DNA from: an uncultured Acidobacteriota bacterium
Lineage (GTDB): Bacteria > Acidobacteriota > Vicinamibacteria > Vicinamibacterales > UBA2999
DNA: 49,654 nt
Reading direction: 5' to 3'
Assembly (NCBI GenBank): GCA_902826065.1
Contig: CADEDM010000012.1
Coordinates: 1 to 49,654, forward strand
Shown here: in pieces, positions 22,570 through 30,507 of the stretch
Position numbering within the stretch: the stretch's first letter is position 1
Layout: each line of letters begins with the position of its first letter
The notes under the pieces: generated by a model
The model's database searches: none
What the model saw: only the letters and a program-made list of their open reading frames with translations
Told to the model about the DNA's origin: nothing
Program-made: the position numbers and the translations under genes

Positions 22570-23789
22570 GCCGCGACCTCGCGATAGAGCGCCTCGGTGC
22601 GCGCCACGACCGCCGGCACCGAGAAGCCGCGCGTCACGTGGAGACGTCCGGCCGCCTGCAGGCGGCGGCGCGTCGCCGGACGGTCGATCAGCTCCGCGAG
22701 CACGCCGGCAAGGGCGCGGCCATCGCCCGGCGGCACCAGCCGGCCGGTCTCGCCGTCCACGACGACTTCGGGGGCGCCCCCGGCGGCGCAGGCCACCGGC
22801 ACGGCGCCGCAGGCCATCGCCTCGAGATAGACCAGGCCGAACGCCTCATACGGCGACGGCGCGACCATCACATCCGCGGCGGCATAGATCGCCGGCAGGG
22901 TCTCGTGGGGCACCGGCCCGAGCAGGCGGTACCGCGACGACGGCACACCAGCCGCGGCCCACTGCTCCACCATCCACTGTTGCTGGCTGGGCCGGCCTTC
23001 GCCCACGGTGTCGGGTCCGGCTACGACGAGAACGACGTCGTCGCGCCGGGTGGCCAGCCGGGCATACGCGTCCACGAGTGTGTCGATGCCTTTGCGCGGT
23101 TCCATCCGCCCGACGAACAGCAGCACCGTCGCGTCGCCCACGCCCCATGCCTGACGCAGGCCCGACGGCACGGACCGGAACCGCTCGGTGTCGATGCCAT
23201 ACGGGACGGTGGCGATGCGCGCCGCGTCGAGACCGTAGTCGGCGGCACAGCGGCCGGCGAGCGCACGCGAGTTGGCGTGGACGGCGCGGGCCCGGCTCAG
23301 CGCCTCGCGCTCGACGTCGGCGATCAGGGCCGTGTCGACGCCGAGCGCCACGCCGTTGAGGTCGAGACAGAGCTTCAGATGCGCGTGGCACTTCACGACC
23401 AGCGGCACGGCGGCATCGCGAGCGCAGTACAGGCCCTGCGCCTTGTATTCGGGGGCTTCGACGATGTCGAACGGCCCCAGCGCGTCGGCCAGCGTCCGGA
23501 CGTGCCGCCATGCGTGCCACGCGAACGCCAGCGCCTCGCGGGCCTCGCCCAGCACGCCGGTCTCGGCCGGCCACTCATCGGGCACGTGCAGCGCGTGGTG
23601 CGTGACGCCCTGGACGTTCGCCGAGTGGGTCCGCCACCGCGCCCGGCCGATCACATGGACCTCGTGTCCGGCGTCCGCCAGGCCGCGGCTCATGACGCGG
23701 ACGTAGGTCTCGATCCCGCCGCCCCGGCCGGTCGGGCCATCGAGCGCCCAATCCCCGGCGAGGAGCGCGAGGCGCAGCGGCGCGCTCAT
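22566..23789 (-). CDS. Glycosyltransferase family 4
   Basis: A 407-residue GT-B enzyme. The N-terminus has the Gly-rich donor/acceptor loop GRGGGIETYVRVMSRGLADA. FDIVEAPEYKAQGLY and VHANSRALAGRC follow, with the donor half LLFVGRMEPRKGIDTLVDAY and E-x7-E in EAFGLVYLEAMACGAVPVAC, then APEVVVDGETGRLVPPGD. All GT4 signatures are intact. ATG 23789 overlaps the stop of the GT2 gene by 4 bp (ATGA), and its own stop overlaps the next gene in the same way, so it is translated as part of a coupled series. Confidence 0.94.
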   Translation of the reverse strand: MSAPLRLALLAGDWALDGPTGRGGGIETYVRVMSRGLADAGHEVHVIGRARWRTHSANVQGVTHHALHVPDEWPAETGVLGEAREALAFAWHAWRHVRTLADALGPFDIVEAPEYKAQGLYCARDAAVPLVVKCHAHLKLCLDLNGVALGVDTALIADVEREALSRARAVHANSRALAGRCAADYGLDAARIATVPYGIDTERFRSVPSGLRQAWGVGDATVLLFVGRMEPRKGIDTLVDAYARLATRRDDVVLVVAGPDTVGEGRPSQQQWMVEQWAAAGVPSSRYRLLGPVPHETLPAIYAAADVMVAPSPYEAFGLVYLEAMACGAVPVACAAGGAPEVVVDGETGRLVPPGDGRALAGVLAELIDRPATRRRLQAAGRLHVTRGFSVPAVVARTEALYREVAA

Positions 23790-25060
23790 GCCGCGACCTC
23801 AGGGGCGGGCGCCGCCGGCAACACGGGCTCGAAGTCGGCGACGAGCACGTCCTCGCCTTCGCGCCATCCCATCGTGGTGAGCACCGGCAGGATGGCCGTC
23901 GCGTGCATCGACGCCACGATCACGTAGGGCCGTGCCTCGGCGCGCACGAGGTCGGCGGGCCGGCGAATCGTGACGCCCTCCACCGCCGTGCCGGCGCGTG
24001 AAGGATCGCTGTCCACGAAGGCAGCCGCACCGCCGCGCGCGGCCACGAGTCTCGCCTGCACCTGGCGTCCGGCGGCGCCGGCGCCCCAGATCCAGACCGG
24101 CCGGCGACGGCCGGCGCTCTCACGCGCCAGCGCATGCACGAGCGCCTCGGCGTCGCGCCGGTGGGCGGTCATGTCGGCGGCAGGCACCGGCGTCACGACG
24201 ACCGGCGTCGCCGCCGGCGGTGCCACCGTCGCCCGCTCCTGCAGCAGGCGCGTCGCCAGCGACCGCAGGTCGTCGCGCGCACACTCGAGATCGCGCACCC
24301 GCTCGTGCACCGCGAGCAGCGCCCTGGCGGCGTCGGCGGGATGCGTGGCGAAGAGCGTGGTGTAGACCTGCGTCGCCGCCGCGCGCATCGCAACGGCGTC
24401 GGCGCTCATGCTCGTGGACGTCGATCGGTAGCGCACCAGGCGATCCGGCAGGACGTGGTAGTCGAGACCGGCCAGCGCGAGCCGCATCCAGCAGGCGATG
24501 TCCGCCCAGCCCGAGACCCGGCGGTCTTCGTCGAAGCCGCCGGCGGCGCGCACGAGCGCCGTCCGCGCCAGCGGCACGACCGGCGGGAACGGTCCGCCGG
24601 CGAGGCAGATGGTCAGCAGCGGCGGATGGCCTGCGAAGCGGCGCAGGTCGACCAGCGTCGGCCACGTCTCGCGGCCCGCGGCGTCGATCACACGTCCGTC
24701 GCAGATGACCAGGCCGACGCCCGGCTCGGCATCGAGCACCTGTCCCTGGCGCGCCAGCTTCTCCGGCTCGAGCAGATCGTCGGCGTCGAGGAACGACACG
24801 TAGCGGCCACGGGCGAGCGCCAGCCCGGCGTTGCGCGCGGCCCCGACCCCACGATTGGTCTCGCGGACGACGCGTACACGGTCATCGGCGGCGGCATGCC
24901 GGTCGGCGATGGCCGCCGAGTCGTCGGTCGAGCCGTCGTCGACGACCAGGATCTCCAGATCGGTCGCCGTCTGCGCCCGCGCCGACCCGAGCGTCTCGTC
25001 GAGCGTGGCGGCGCCGTTGAAGCACGGCACGATCACGGTGAAGGTGGGCGCGGCGCTCAT
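23786..25060 (-). CDS. GT2 glycosyltransferase fused to a PglD-N-like Rossmann domain
   Basis: A 424-residue protein. Residues ~5-235 are a GT-A family 2 transferase: FTVIVPCFNGAATLDETL, LVVDDGSTDDS and the metal-binding FLDADDLLEPEKLARQ. Residues ~318-415 form a small nucleotide-binding Rossmann unit (PVWIWGAGAAGRQVQARLVA, AAFVDSDPSRAGTAVEGV), like the N-terminal part of PglD-type sugar acetyltransferases and the CoA-binding-like module found after some glycosyltransferases. No left-handed helix repeats are present, so it is not an acetyltransferase by itself. It is coupled by 4-bp overlaps to the phosphatase/nucleotidyltransferase fusion upstream and the GT4 downstream. Confidence 0.88.
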   Translation of the reverse strand: MSAAPTFTVIVPCFNGAATLDETLGSARAQTATDLEILVVDDGSTDDSAAIADRHAAADDRVRVVRETNRGVGAARNAGLALARGRYVSFLDADDLLEPEKLARQGQVLDAEPGVGLVICDGRVIDAAGRETWPTLVDLRRFAGHPPLLTICLAGGPFPPVVPLARTALVRAAGGFDEDRRVSGWADIACWMRLALAGLDYHVLPDRLVRYRSTSTSMSADAVAMRAAATQVYTTLFATHPADAARALLAVHERVRDLECARDDLRSLATRLLQERATVAPPAATPVVVTPVPAADMTAHRRDAEALVHALARESAGRRRPVWIWGAGAAGRQVQARLVAARGGAAAFVDSDPSRAGTAVEGVTIRRPADLVRAEARPYVIVASMHATAILPVLTTMGWREGEDVLVADFEPVLPAAPAPEVAA

Positions 25061-27465
25061 GGGTGGAAGAACGTGATCCAGGTGCGCGCCACGCCGGCCC
25101 AGGGCTCGGCGGCTGCGCTGATGGTGAACTCGGGCGCCACGGCCGCCGCGAGACGCTCACGCCGTGCGGCGACCGTCAGCGGCCAGGCACGCACGCCTTC
25201 GAGGGCAGCGCGGTAGATCGCCGTGGCCGCGGCGAGCGGATCGGCAGCTCCGGCCGCCGAGATCGTGAGGCCGCGAGCCTGCGCGCCCGCGATCCAGTCG
25301 CTGGACGCGCGCACGCGCCGGCGCACCGTGCGCGACAACGCATCCGTGAGCCTGGCCGGCTCGCGATGCAGGCCCAGCGTCGTCCACAGCTCGTCGAGCG
25401 CGGCGGCGCAGTGCCGGGCCGCGAGGTCGGCCGACGCCGCGGACGTGGCGCTGCCGTGGAGCTTGGCGGCGAACGCGCCGTCGACCAGGTCGCGCACCGT
25501 GGGCCCGAACACGCCGCCGCCGAGCGACGCGAACCGCGCGCGGCGAATCACGTACGACGGGTGGTAGTCGGCGTGCGCCATGAGCCACGCGTCGGCAATC
25601 GCGATCAGGAACTTGACGCGCTGGCGTTCGCGGAAGGCGTCGTCAGCCGGCGCCGCCGCGCCCTCGGTGCGCCCGCAGACGCCGAGCAGGACGCCGCCGG
25701 CGCGGTTCCCGAGTTGGAACAGGCCTTCGTCGAGATCGAGCTCCGCCGGGGCGCGTCGCGGCAATCGTTCGAGGACCAGCGGATCGCCGGCCAGGCGCGT
25801 TGCGCCTTCGCCGAGATCGAAGTCGAACTGCGACACCGGCGTGGAGGGCGTCAGGTCGGACCGCGGCCACAGGTCGACGAAGTCGATCCCGAGTTCGGCA
25901 CTCAGTTCGCCATCGAGGCCGCGCAGCGCGGCGCCATCGCCGCCGACGACCACGACGTCGTAGTCGTTCACCGGGCGAGGGCGGCCATCGCCGGCGTCGC
26001 ACACGGTGCCTTCACCGCGTCCGAAGCCACCGGCCAGCACCACCGCCACCGCGTCGGGGGTGCGCGCGTGCACACGGGCGACGACGTGGGCCAGGTGTGC
26101 GTCGACGACGGCATCCGCGGCGGCCGTGCCGCCGACCGACCAGCGGCCGCGCGTTGCAGCGGGTTCGGTCGGCGCCGGCCAGGCCTCAGGAGCGACGGGC
26201 AGGCCCAGCCACGACTGCAGCGCGGGATGGAGGGTGCGCGCCGGCACCACGCCCGCCGCCCCGGCCTCCGGCCGTCGCGGGCGCCATGCGATCAGCGCGG
26301 CACGATTGTCGGGCACATCGGGCGCGTAGCCGTGCATGCCCTTGGCCGGCCGCACGCCGCGCCAGTCGAAGAAGTTCGGCGTGAACAGCACGCCCGCATC
26401 GGCGAGGAAGATCGCGCCGGTGGCGCGCGGGTCGATGCCCGTGAGCTCGTAGCGCGCAAGGTCGGCCTCGGTGAGCCAGCGCCCGCCGCCGCAGGTCTCG
26501 AGCGCCGCGTGCACACGCGCCAGCGCGCCGTGGGCGCGCGTCCAGACTCGCACCATCGTCGAGTCGATGAAATAGGTGACGTCGTCGCCGAAGCGCAGGC
26601 CCGTGGACGCCAGCGCCGTGGCGACGTCGACGTGGCGGACCACCGGCAACATGCCGTGGTCGCCGGCGAACAGGACGACCGGATCGCGGTGCAGCGCGCA
26701 AACGCGCGCCGCGAGAATTTCGCACAGCCGGTCGGCGTCGTCGAGCGCGGCCTGCAAGGCGACGGAGCCGGGGCCGCCGGCGTGGCCGACCATGTCGAGG
26801 TCGGGCAGGTGCACGAACGCGAAGCGATGGCGAGACTCGAGCCGGTCGAGCGCCTGACCGGCGACGCGCCCGCTGCTCAGGCCGCCGACCCAGCCGGGAT
26901 AGGGCCAGGAGACGTCGAGCCACGGCTGGCGCGTCTCGTCGAGGTGATGGAACAGCGAACGGTAGCCGGCGCGCGGACTCGCCGGACTCTCCCGCTCCGA
27001 GACGTCGAACGACGCGAGCCACGGCAGCGGAATCTCGAGCGGGTCGAGGTAGGCGGCGGCGAACGCCGGCACCCGGCCCCTGGCGCGCTGCACGATCTCG
27101 GCGCGGAGGGCTGGCCCGAGGGCGGCGTCATCGGCATCCCCGGCCGCGAGCTCACGTACGAAGGCGAAGGGGCTGCTGACAGGATCGTGACGAAAGAGGT
27201 TCGTGTAGCCCTGTGCGGCCATCGTCAGGCCGCCGAACCAGGCACCGCGCGGGCAGAACCCGAAAGGCTCCTCGATCTGCCCCGTCACCGACTCCGCGGC
27301 GATGCGGCGCAGGAACCGCGTGCGGCCGACGTAGTCGTGCCGCAGCGCGTCCACCAGGACGAACAGCACCGCATCGGCCGGCGGTCCGTCCAGGGGGTGA
27401 CGGCGGCCCGACACCGGCGTCGTCGCGAAGCGGTCGAGGATGGCTGCGGTTGTCACGATTGGCAC
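25057..27465 (-). CDS. Alkaline-phosphatase-superfamily / nucleotidyltransferase fusion
   Basis: An 802-residue two-enzyme fusion. Residues ~28-430 belong to the alkaline phosphatase superfamily (nucleotide pyrophosphatase type). Metal ligands are D39 in VLVDALRHDY, D224/H228 in PDLDMVGHAGG, D269-H270 in FAGDHGM and H378 in GMHGY. Where the nucleophile Thr/Ser is expected the sequence is FGFCPRGAWFGG, offering C71. Residues ~460-600 are a Pol-beta-like nucleotidyltransferase: GGFGRGEG (479-486), then NDYDVVVV with D501 and D503. A helical tail (KFLIAIADAWLMAHADYHPS) follows, as in that family. The start is GTG 27465, 16 nt after the predicted sigma-54 start. It probably adds or removes a nucleotidyl or phospho group during glycan assembly; the substrate is unknown. 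Confidence 0.85.
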   Translation of the reverse strand: MPIVTTAAILDRFATTPVSGRRHPLDGPPADAVLFVLVDALRHDYVGRTRFLRRIAAESVTGQIEEPFGFCPRGAWFGGLTMAAQGYTNLFRHDPVSSPFAFVRELAAGDADDAALGPALRAEIVQRARGRVPAFAAAYLDPLEIPLPWLASFDVSERESPASPRAGYRSLFHHLDETRQPWLDVSWPYPGWVGGLSSGRVAGQALDRLESRHRFAFVHLPDLDMVGHAGGPGSVALQAALDDADRLCEILAARVCALHRDPVVLFAGDHGMLPVVRHVDVATALASTGLRFGDDVTYFIDSTMVRVWTRAHGALARVHAALETCGGGRWLTEADLARYELTGIDPRATGAIFLADAGVLFTPNFFDWRGVRPAKGMHGYAPDVPDNRAALIAWRPRRPEAGAAGVVPARTLHPALQSWLGLPVAPEAWPAPTEPAATRGRWSVGGTAAADAVVDAHLAHVVARVHARTPDAVAVVLAGGFGRGEGTVCDAGDGRPRPVNDYDVVVVGGDGAALRGLDGELSAELGIDFVDLWPRSDLTPSTPVSQFDFDLGEGATRLAGDPLVLERLPRRAPAELDLDEGLFQLGNRAGGVLLGVCGRTEGAAAPADDAFRERQRVKFLIAIADAWLMAHADYHPSYVIRRARFASLGGGVFGPTVRDLVDGAFAAKLHGSATSAASADLAARHCAAALDELWTTLGLHREPARLTDALSRTVRRRVRASSDWIAGAQARGLTISAAGAADPLAAATAIYRAALEGVRAWPLTVAARRERLAAAVAPEFTISAAAEPWAGVARTWITFFHP

Positions 27466-27492
27466 ACGACGTCCGGGCTCGGCGAGCGAGGG

Positions 27493-27508
27493 AGCAAGGC
27501 GCGTGCCG
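27493..27508 (-). promoter_or_regulatory. Sigma-54-like promoter before the phosphatase/nucleotidyltransferase gene
   Basis: Minus strand CGGCACG-CGCC-TTGCT (27508 to 27493) against consensus TGGCACG-N4-TTGC(A/T): 11 of 12 defined positions, with GG-N10-GC spacing exact. It lies in the 51-bp gap after maf. The predicted start is near 27482, about 16 nt before GTG 27465. Confidence 0.62.
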
Positions 27509-27516
27509 CGAGGCGC

Positions 27517-30492
27517 TCAGACCAGGCGGTCGAGCGTCTCGGCGAGGCGGTCGAAACGGAGCACGTCGCCGGACGCGGTCGAGACGAACAGCGTCGGGCC
27601 GGCCCAGGCGAGCGCGATCGGGAAATAGCAGACGAGATCGACGACGCGCCCGCCGCCGGTCAGCTGCACGCTGTCGGTGTCGGGGAACGCCCGCGCGGTC
27701 CAGCCGGCGCCGGCGGCCTGCGCGACGCAGCCCCCGTCGGGGCCGAGCGCCATCGGCGTCAAGTCGCCGCTGCGCTCGAGACGCCAGCCGCGCGCATGCA
27801 CCTGGCGGACGGCGCGTCCGGCGTCGTCACGCGTCAGCGGCGCCAGATGCACGGAGTCGTCGGTCACGGTGACGCCGGCGAAGCTGTGCGCGTCGTGACG
27901 TGCCGTGGCCCATTCGCGCGGCGCCCAGACGCCGAGCCCCGATCGGAAGAGCGTCCAGTACAGGCGGCCGTCGAGCCACGCGCCGATAGTGGGCCGAAAT
28001 GGCAGCGGCTCTCGCAGGACGGGGCCGCCCACGCGTTCGCGATACATGACGTAGCCCTCGCCGACGTCGGGCCATTGCGCGGTGCCATTGCTCCACGCCA
28101 CCGCGCCGTCGCCCATCGGCAGCTCGCCGACGATCGATGCCGGCCACGTGAGGTGAAGCGTGGCCATGCCGGTGGCGTCCATCCGCAGGCTGGTCGTGCC
28201 GTGCAGCGGCACGAGGATGGCGGCGCCGTCATGGCCATAGACGGCGGCCGCGCGCGGAAGTCCCCGGTCGGTGAGCACGTCCGGCGGCACGATGGCGAGC
28301 GTCGACGCACACGTCAGACGCACGCCGATGGCGCCGTGGCGCCACGAGGTCAGCGTAACGGCGCGATCGGTCGTGTCTCGCGCGAGAATCGCGCCCGTGA
28401 GGGCGCGCGCCGCCGCCGGCCGCGACACCTCGATGGCCACCTGCGCCGCGTACGCGCCCGGTCCCTCGACCGCGAGCGTCAGTGTGGCGGGACGCAACCG
28501 CCCCACCGCTGCGGTCGTCGTCGATACGCGCTCGATCGCAGCGGCGATGCCGTGCAGCCGATCGCCGACGCCCGTGCCGTTCTGGGTGGCGAGGTCGCGC
28601 ACCAGGCGCGCCACGATGCGGCCGTGCAGCACCGCTGATGGCGACGCCACGCCGTCGCCGGTCGCCGCCGGCGCAGGCATCGCAGTGTCGAAGTAGCTGC
28701 TGGCCGGCCGCGCGACCACGGCAGGACGCACCGCGTCGAGCACTCGCAGCGGCCATGCGACCGCCGCCGGCCACACCAGTTGCCGCGGGTCCGCGGGGGA
28801 GGCCGGCGTGCCCGCCGTCGGCGGAGCCGGTTGTGCCATGGTCAGCGCGGCGGCAGCCGCACTGCCCGCGACGAACGCCTGGGCCACGACGTCCGGCAGT
28901 GGCTCGGGCGCACGTGGCGCATCGAGCACGTCTTCAGGCAGACGGCTCAGGCGATCCATCCGGAAACCCGCCGCCGCCAACGCCGGCCACGGCACGTGCT
29001 CCGGTGCCCGGCGCGTGACACCTCCGGCCGGCGCGTCGATCGCCTCGGTCGCGACGCGTAGCGCGTCCTCGATCGACGGCCGGTCGAGCGCGGCTCCGGT
29101 GAATCGCGCCCACGTCGCCAGCGTCGCGTCGACCGTGTCGGTGGCGGCGAGGGCCCGACGCACGACCGCGACCGCCGCCGCGATCGCGGTCGACGAGGTG
29201 TCTGCGGTCGGGCGAATCGGCGGCATCGCGCGCGACAGCACCGGCCGCGCGCGCAGTTCGTCGCCAAGGGTGGCCTGCACGATCGATGGGCCGGCCAGAA
29301 TGCCGCCGCCGGTGGCGTTCACGACGCGACGGCCGCTGCGTGCGGCCTGCGACGCCAGCCAGTCACGAAACGCCTGCAGCGGCGGACTCGAGGCGACGGG
29401 CGTGCCGTCGACGCCGGGCAGGGTGACGCCGCCGCTCATCGCGATCTGCTGACGCCACGCCTCGTCGAGGCGCGTGCCCAACGTCGCGGAATAGGCCCAG
29501 TCGAACTCGTAGGTCGTGCCGCGGGCGTACGGGCGGCCGCTGGTGAACGCGAGGTCGGCGCCGACGAAGACGATCGGATCGCAGCCCGCCCGCAGCGCCA
29601 GTTGCCAGGCCGCGGTGAGCACCGAGCCCCACATGTCGATGACCGGCACGTCGACGCCGGCAGCCATCGCCCATGGCCACGGGTCGTGCGCGGCGACGCG
29701 GAACCAGGCCGTGCGCCCGGCAAACACCGCGGCAGCGTGCGGGTCGAGCGCGGACTCCGCGACGAGCCACGTGTTCTCGCACGGTGGCAGGTTCTCGAAG
29801 TGGCGCCCATTCGACGGGCTCGGATCGGCGCCGACGACGACCTCGGGCGACACCCCCGCGTGCAGCAGCGGGCGCAGCGCCGTGTCGGTCGTGATGACGA
29901 CAGCACGCGACGCCAGGTCCGCCAGCGCCGGCAGCGTTCGATCGAGGGAAGGCCCGGCCCCGACGACCACCGCGGGCCGGCCCGTCCAGCACCCGTCGAA
30001 GGCGTCCGCGCGCGAGCCGTGGACGATCGCGCCGAGATTCGCGAGCGAGTTCTGCAGGTAGCCCGGCGCGAACGTACGCCGCGCCTCGACGTTGGCTCGT
30101 GCGCCGAACAACATGCGCCCGAAGAGCCGCGCCGCCGCCAGCGCGCGCTCGCGCGCGGCCGCCGCGGAAGGCGAGACCAGCACGATGTGGTCCTCGGGAT
30201 CGTCGGCCAGGACGCGCCAGGCGTCGTCGGCACCGGCGTAGTCGGGGCCGATGAGGAGGCGGACACGCCCGGCCGGAGCGATGCCTGCCACGTCGCGCTG
30301 GCGTTGGAACCGCTGCGCGATCGCCGGGTCAGGCTCGAGAACGAGCACCCGGACATCGGCGCGCATCGCCGTGACGGCATCGAGGACCGCGCCGTCGCCG
30401 ACGCCGATCACGACCGCCACGGCCGGCATCGGCCGCCCGCCCAGGGCCGTGCGCACCCAGGTCGAGACGTCGTCGCGCACCGAGTCGATCAT
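27517..30492 (-). CDS. Maf-type flagellin glycosyltransferase (DUF115) with large C-terminal extension
   Basis: Motility accessory factor (Maf) proteins attach nonulosonic acids such as pseudaminic or legionaminic acid to Ser/Thr of flagellin. The DUF115 core is clear: PAVVVGAGPSLDRTLPALAD (173-192), ITTDTALRPLLHAGVSPEVV (200-219), ADPSPSNGRHFEN (222-234), IVFVGADLAFTSGRPYA and TTYEFDW. The core ends near residue 400, yet the protein has 991 residues. The rest has a helical linker, then beta-rich segments with repeated aromatic/acidic turns (LDGRLYWTLFRSGLGVW, LFVSTASGDVLRFDRL) that could be a partial propeller. It follows the GGDEF-EAL gene by 15 bp. It is the link between the sugar genes and flagellin. 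Confidence 0.92.
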   Translation of the reverse strand: MIDSVRDDVSTWVRTALGGRPMPAVAVVIGVGDGAVLDAVTAMRADVRVLVLEPDPAIAQRFQRQRDVAGIAPAGRVRLLIGPDYAGADDAWRVLADDPEDHIVLVSPSAAAARERALAAARLFGRMLFGARANVEARRTFAPGYLQNSLANLGAIVHGSRADAFDGCWTGRPAVVVGAGPSLDRTLPALADLASRAVVITTDTALRPLLHAGVSPEVVVGADPSPSNGRHFENLPPCENTWLVAESALDPHAAAVFAGRTAWFRVAAHDPWPWAMAAGVDVPVIDMWGSVLTAAWQLALRAGCDPIVFVGADLAFTSGRPYARGTTYEFDWAYSATLGTRLDEAWRQQIAMSGGVTLPGVDGTPVASSPPLQAFRDWLASQAARSGRRVVNATGGGILAGPSIVQATLGDELRARPVLSRAMPPIRPTADTSSTAIAAAVAVVRRALAATDTVDATLATWARFTGAALDRPSIEDALRVATEAIDAPAGGVTRRAPEHVPWPALAAAGFRMDRLSRLPEDVLDAPRAPEPLPDVVAQAFVAGSAAAAALTMAQPAPPTAGTPASPADPRQLVWPAAVAWPLRVLDAVRPAVVARPASSYFDTAMPAPAATGDGVASPSAVLHGRIVARLVRDLATQNGTGVGDRLHGIAAAIERVSTTTAAVGRLRPATLTLAVEGPGAYAAQVAIEVSRPAAARALTGAILARDTTDRAVTLTSWRHGAIGVRLTCASTLAIVPPDVLTDRGLPRAAAVYGHDGAAILVPLHGTTSLRMDATGMATLHLTWPASIVGELPMGDGAVAWSNGTAQWPDVGEGYVMYRERVGGPVLREPLPFRPTIGAWLDGRLYWTLFRSGLGVWAPREWATARHDAHSFAGVTVTDDSVHLAPLTRDDAGRAVRQVHARGWRLERSGDLTPMALGPDGGCVAQAAGAGWTARAFPDTDSVQLTGGGRVVDLVCYFPIALAWAGPTLFVSTASGDVLRFDRLAETLDRLV

Positions 30493-30507
30493 GCGCGCTC
30501 GCGTCGG

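Noticed and set aside
25057-27465. Possible sulfatase (Cys converted to formylglycine)
   Set aside because: The local sequence is FCPRGAW, which lacks the C-x-P-x-R sulfatase signature. The metal motifs fit nucleotide pyrophosphatases better.
25063-28638. An 1191-codon plus-strand open frame
   Set aside because: Antisense to the phosphatase/nucleotidyltransferase and maf genes; composition is not protein-like.
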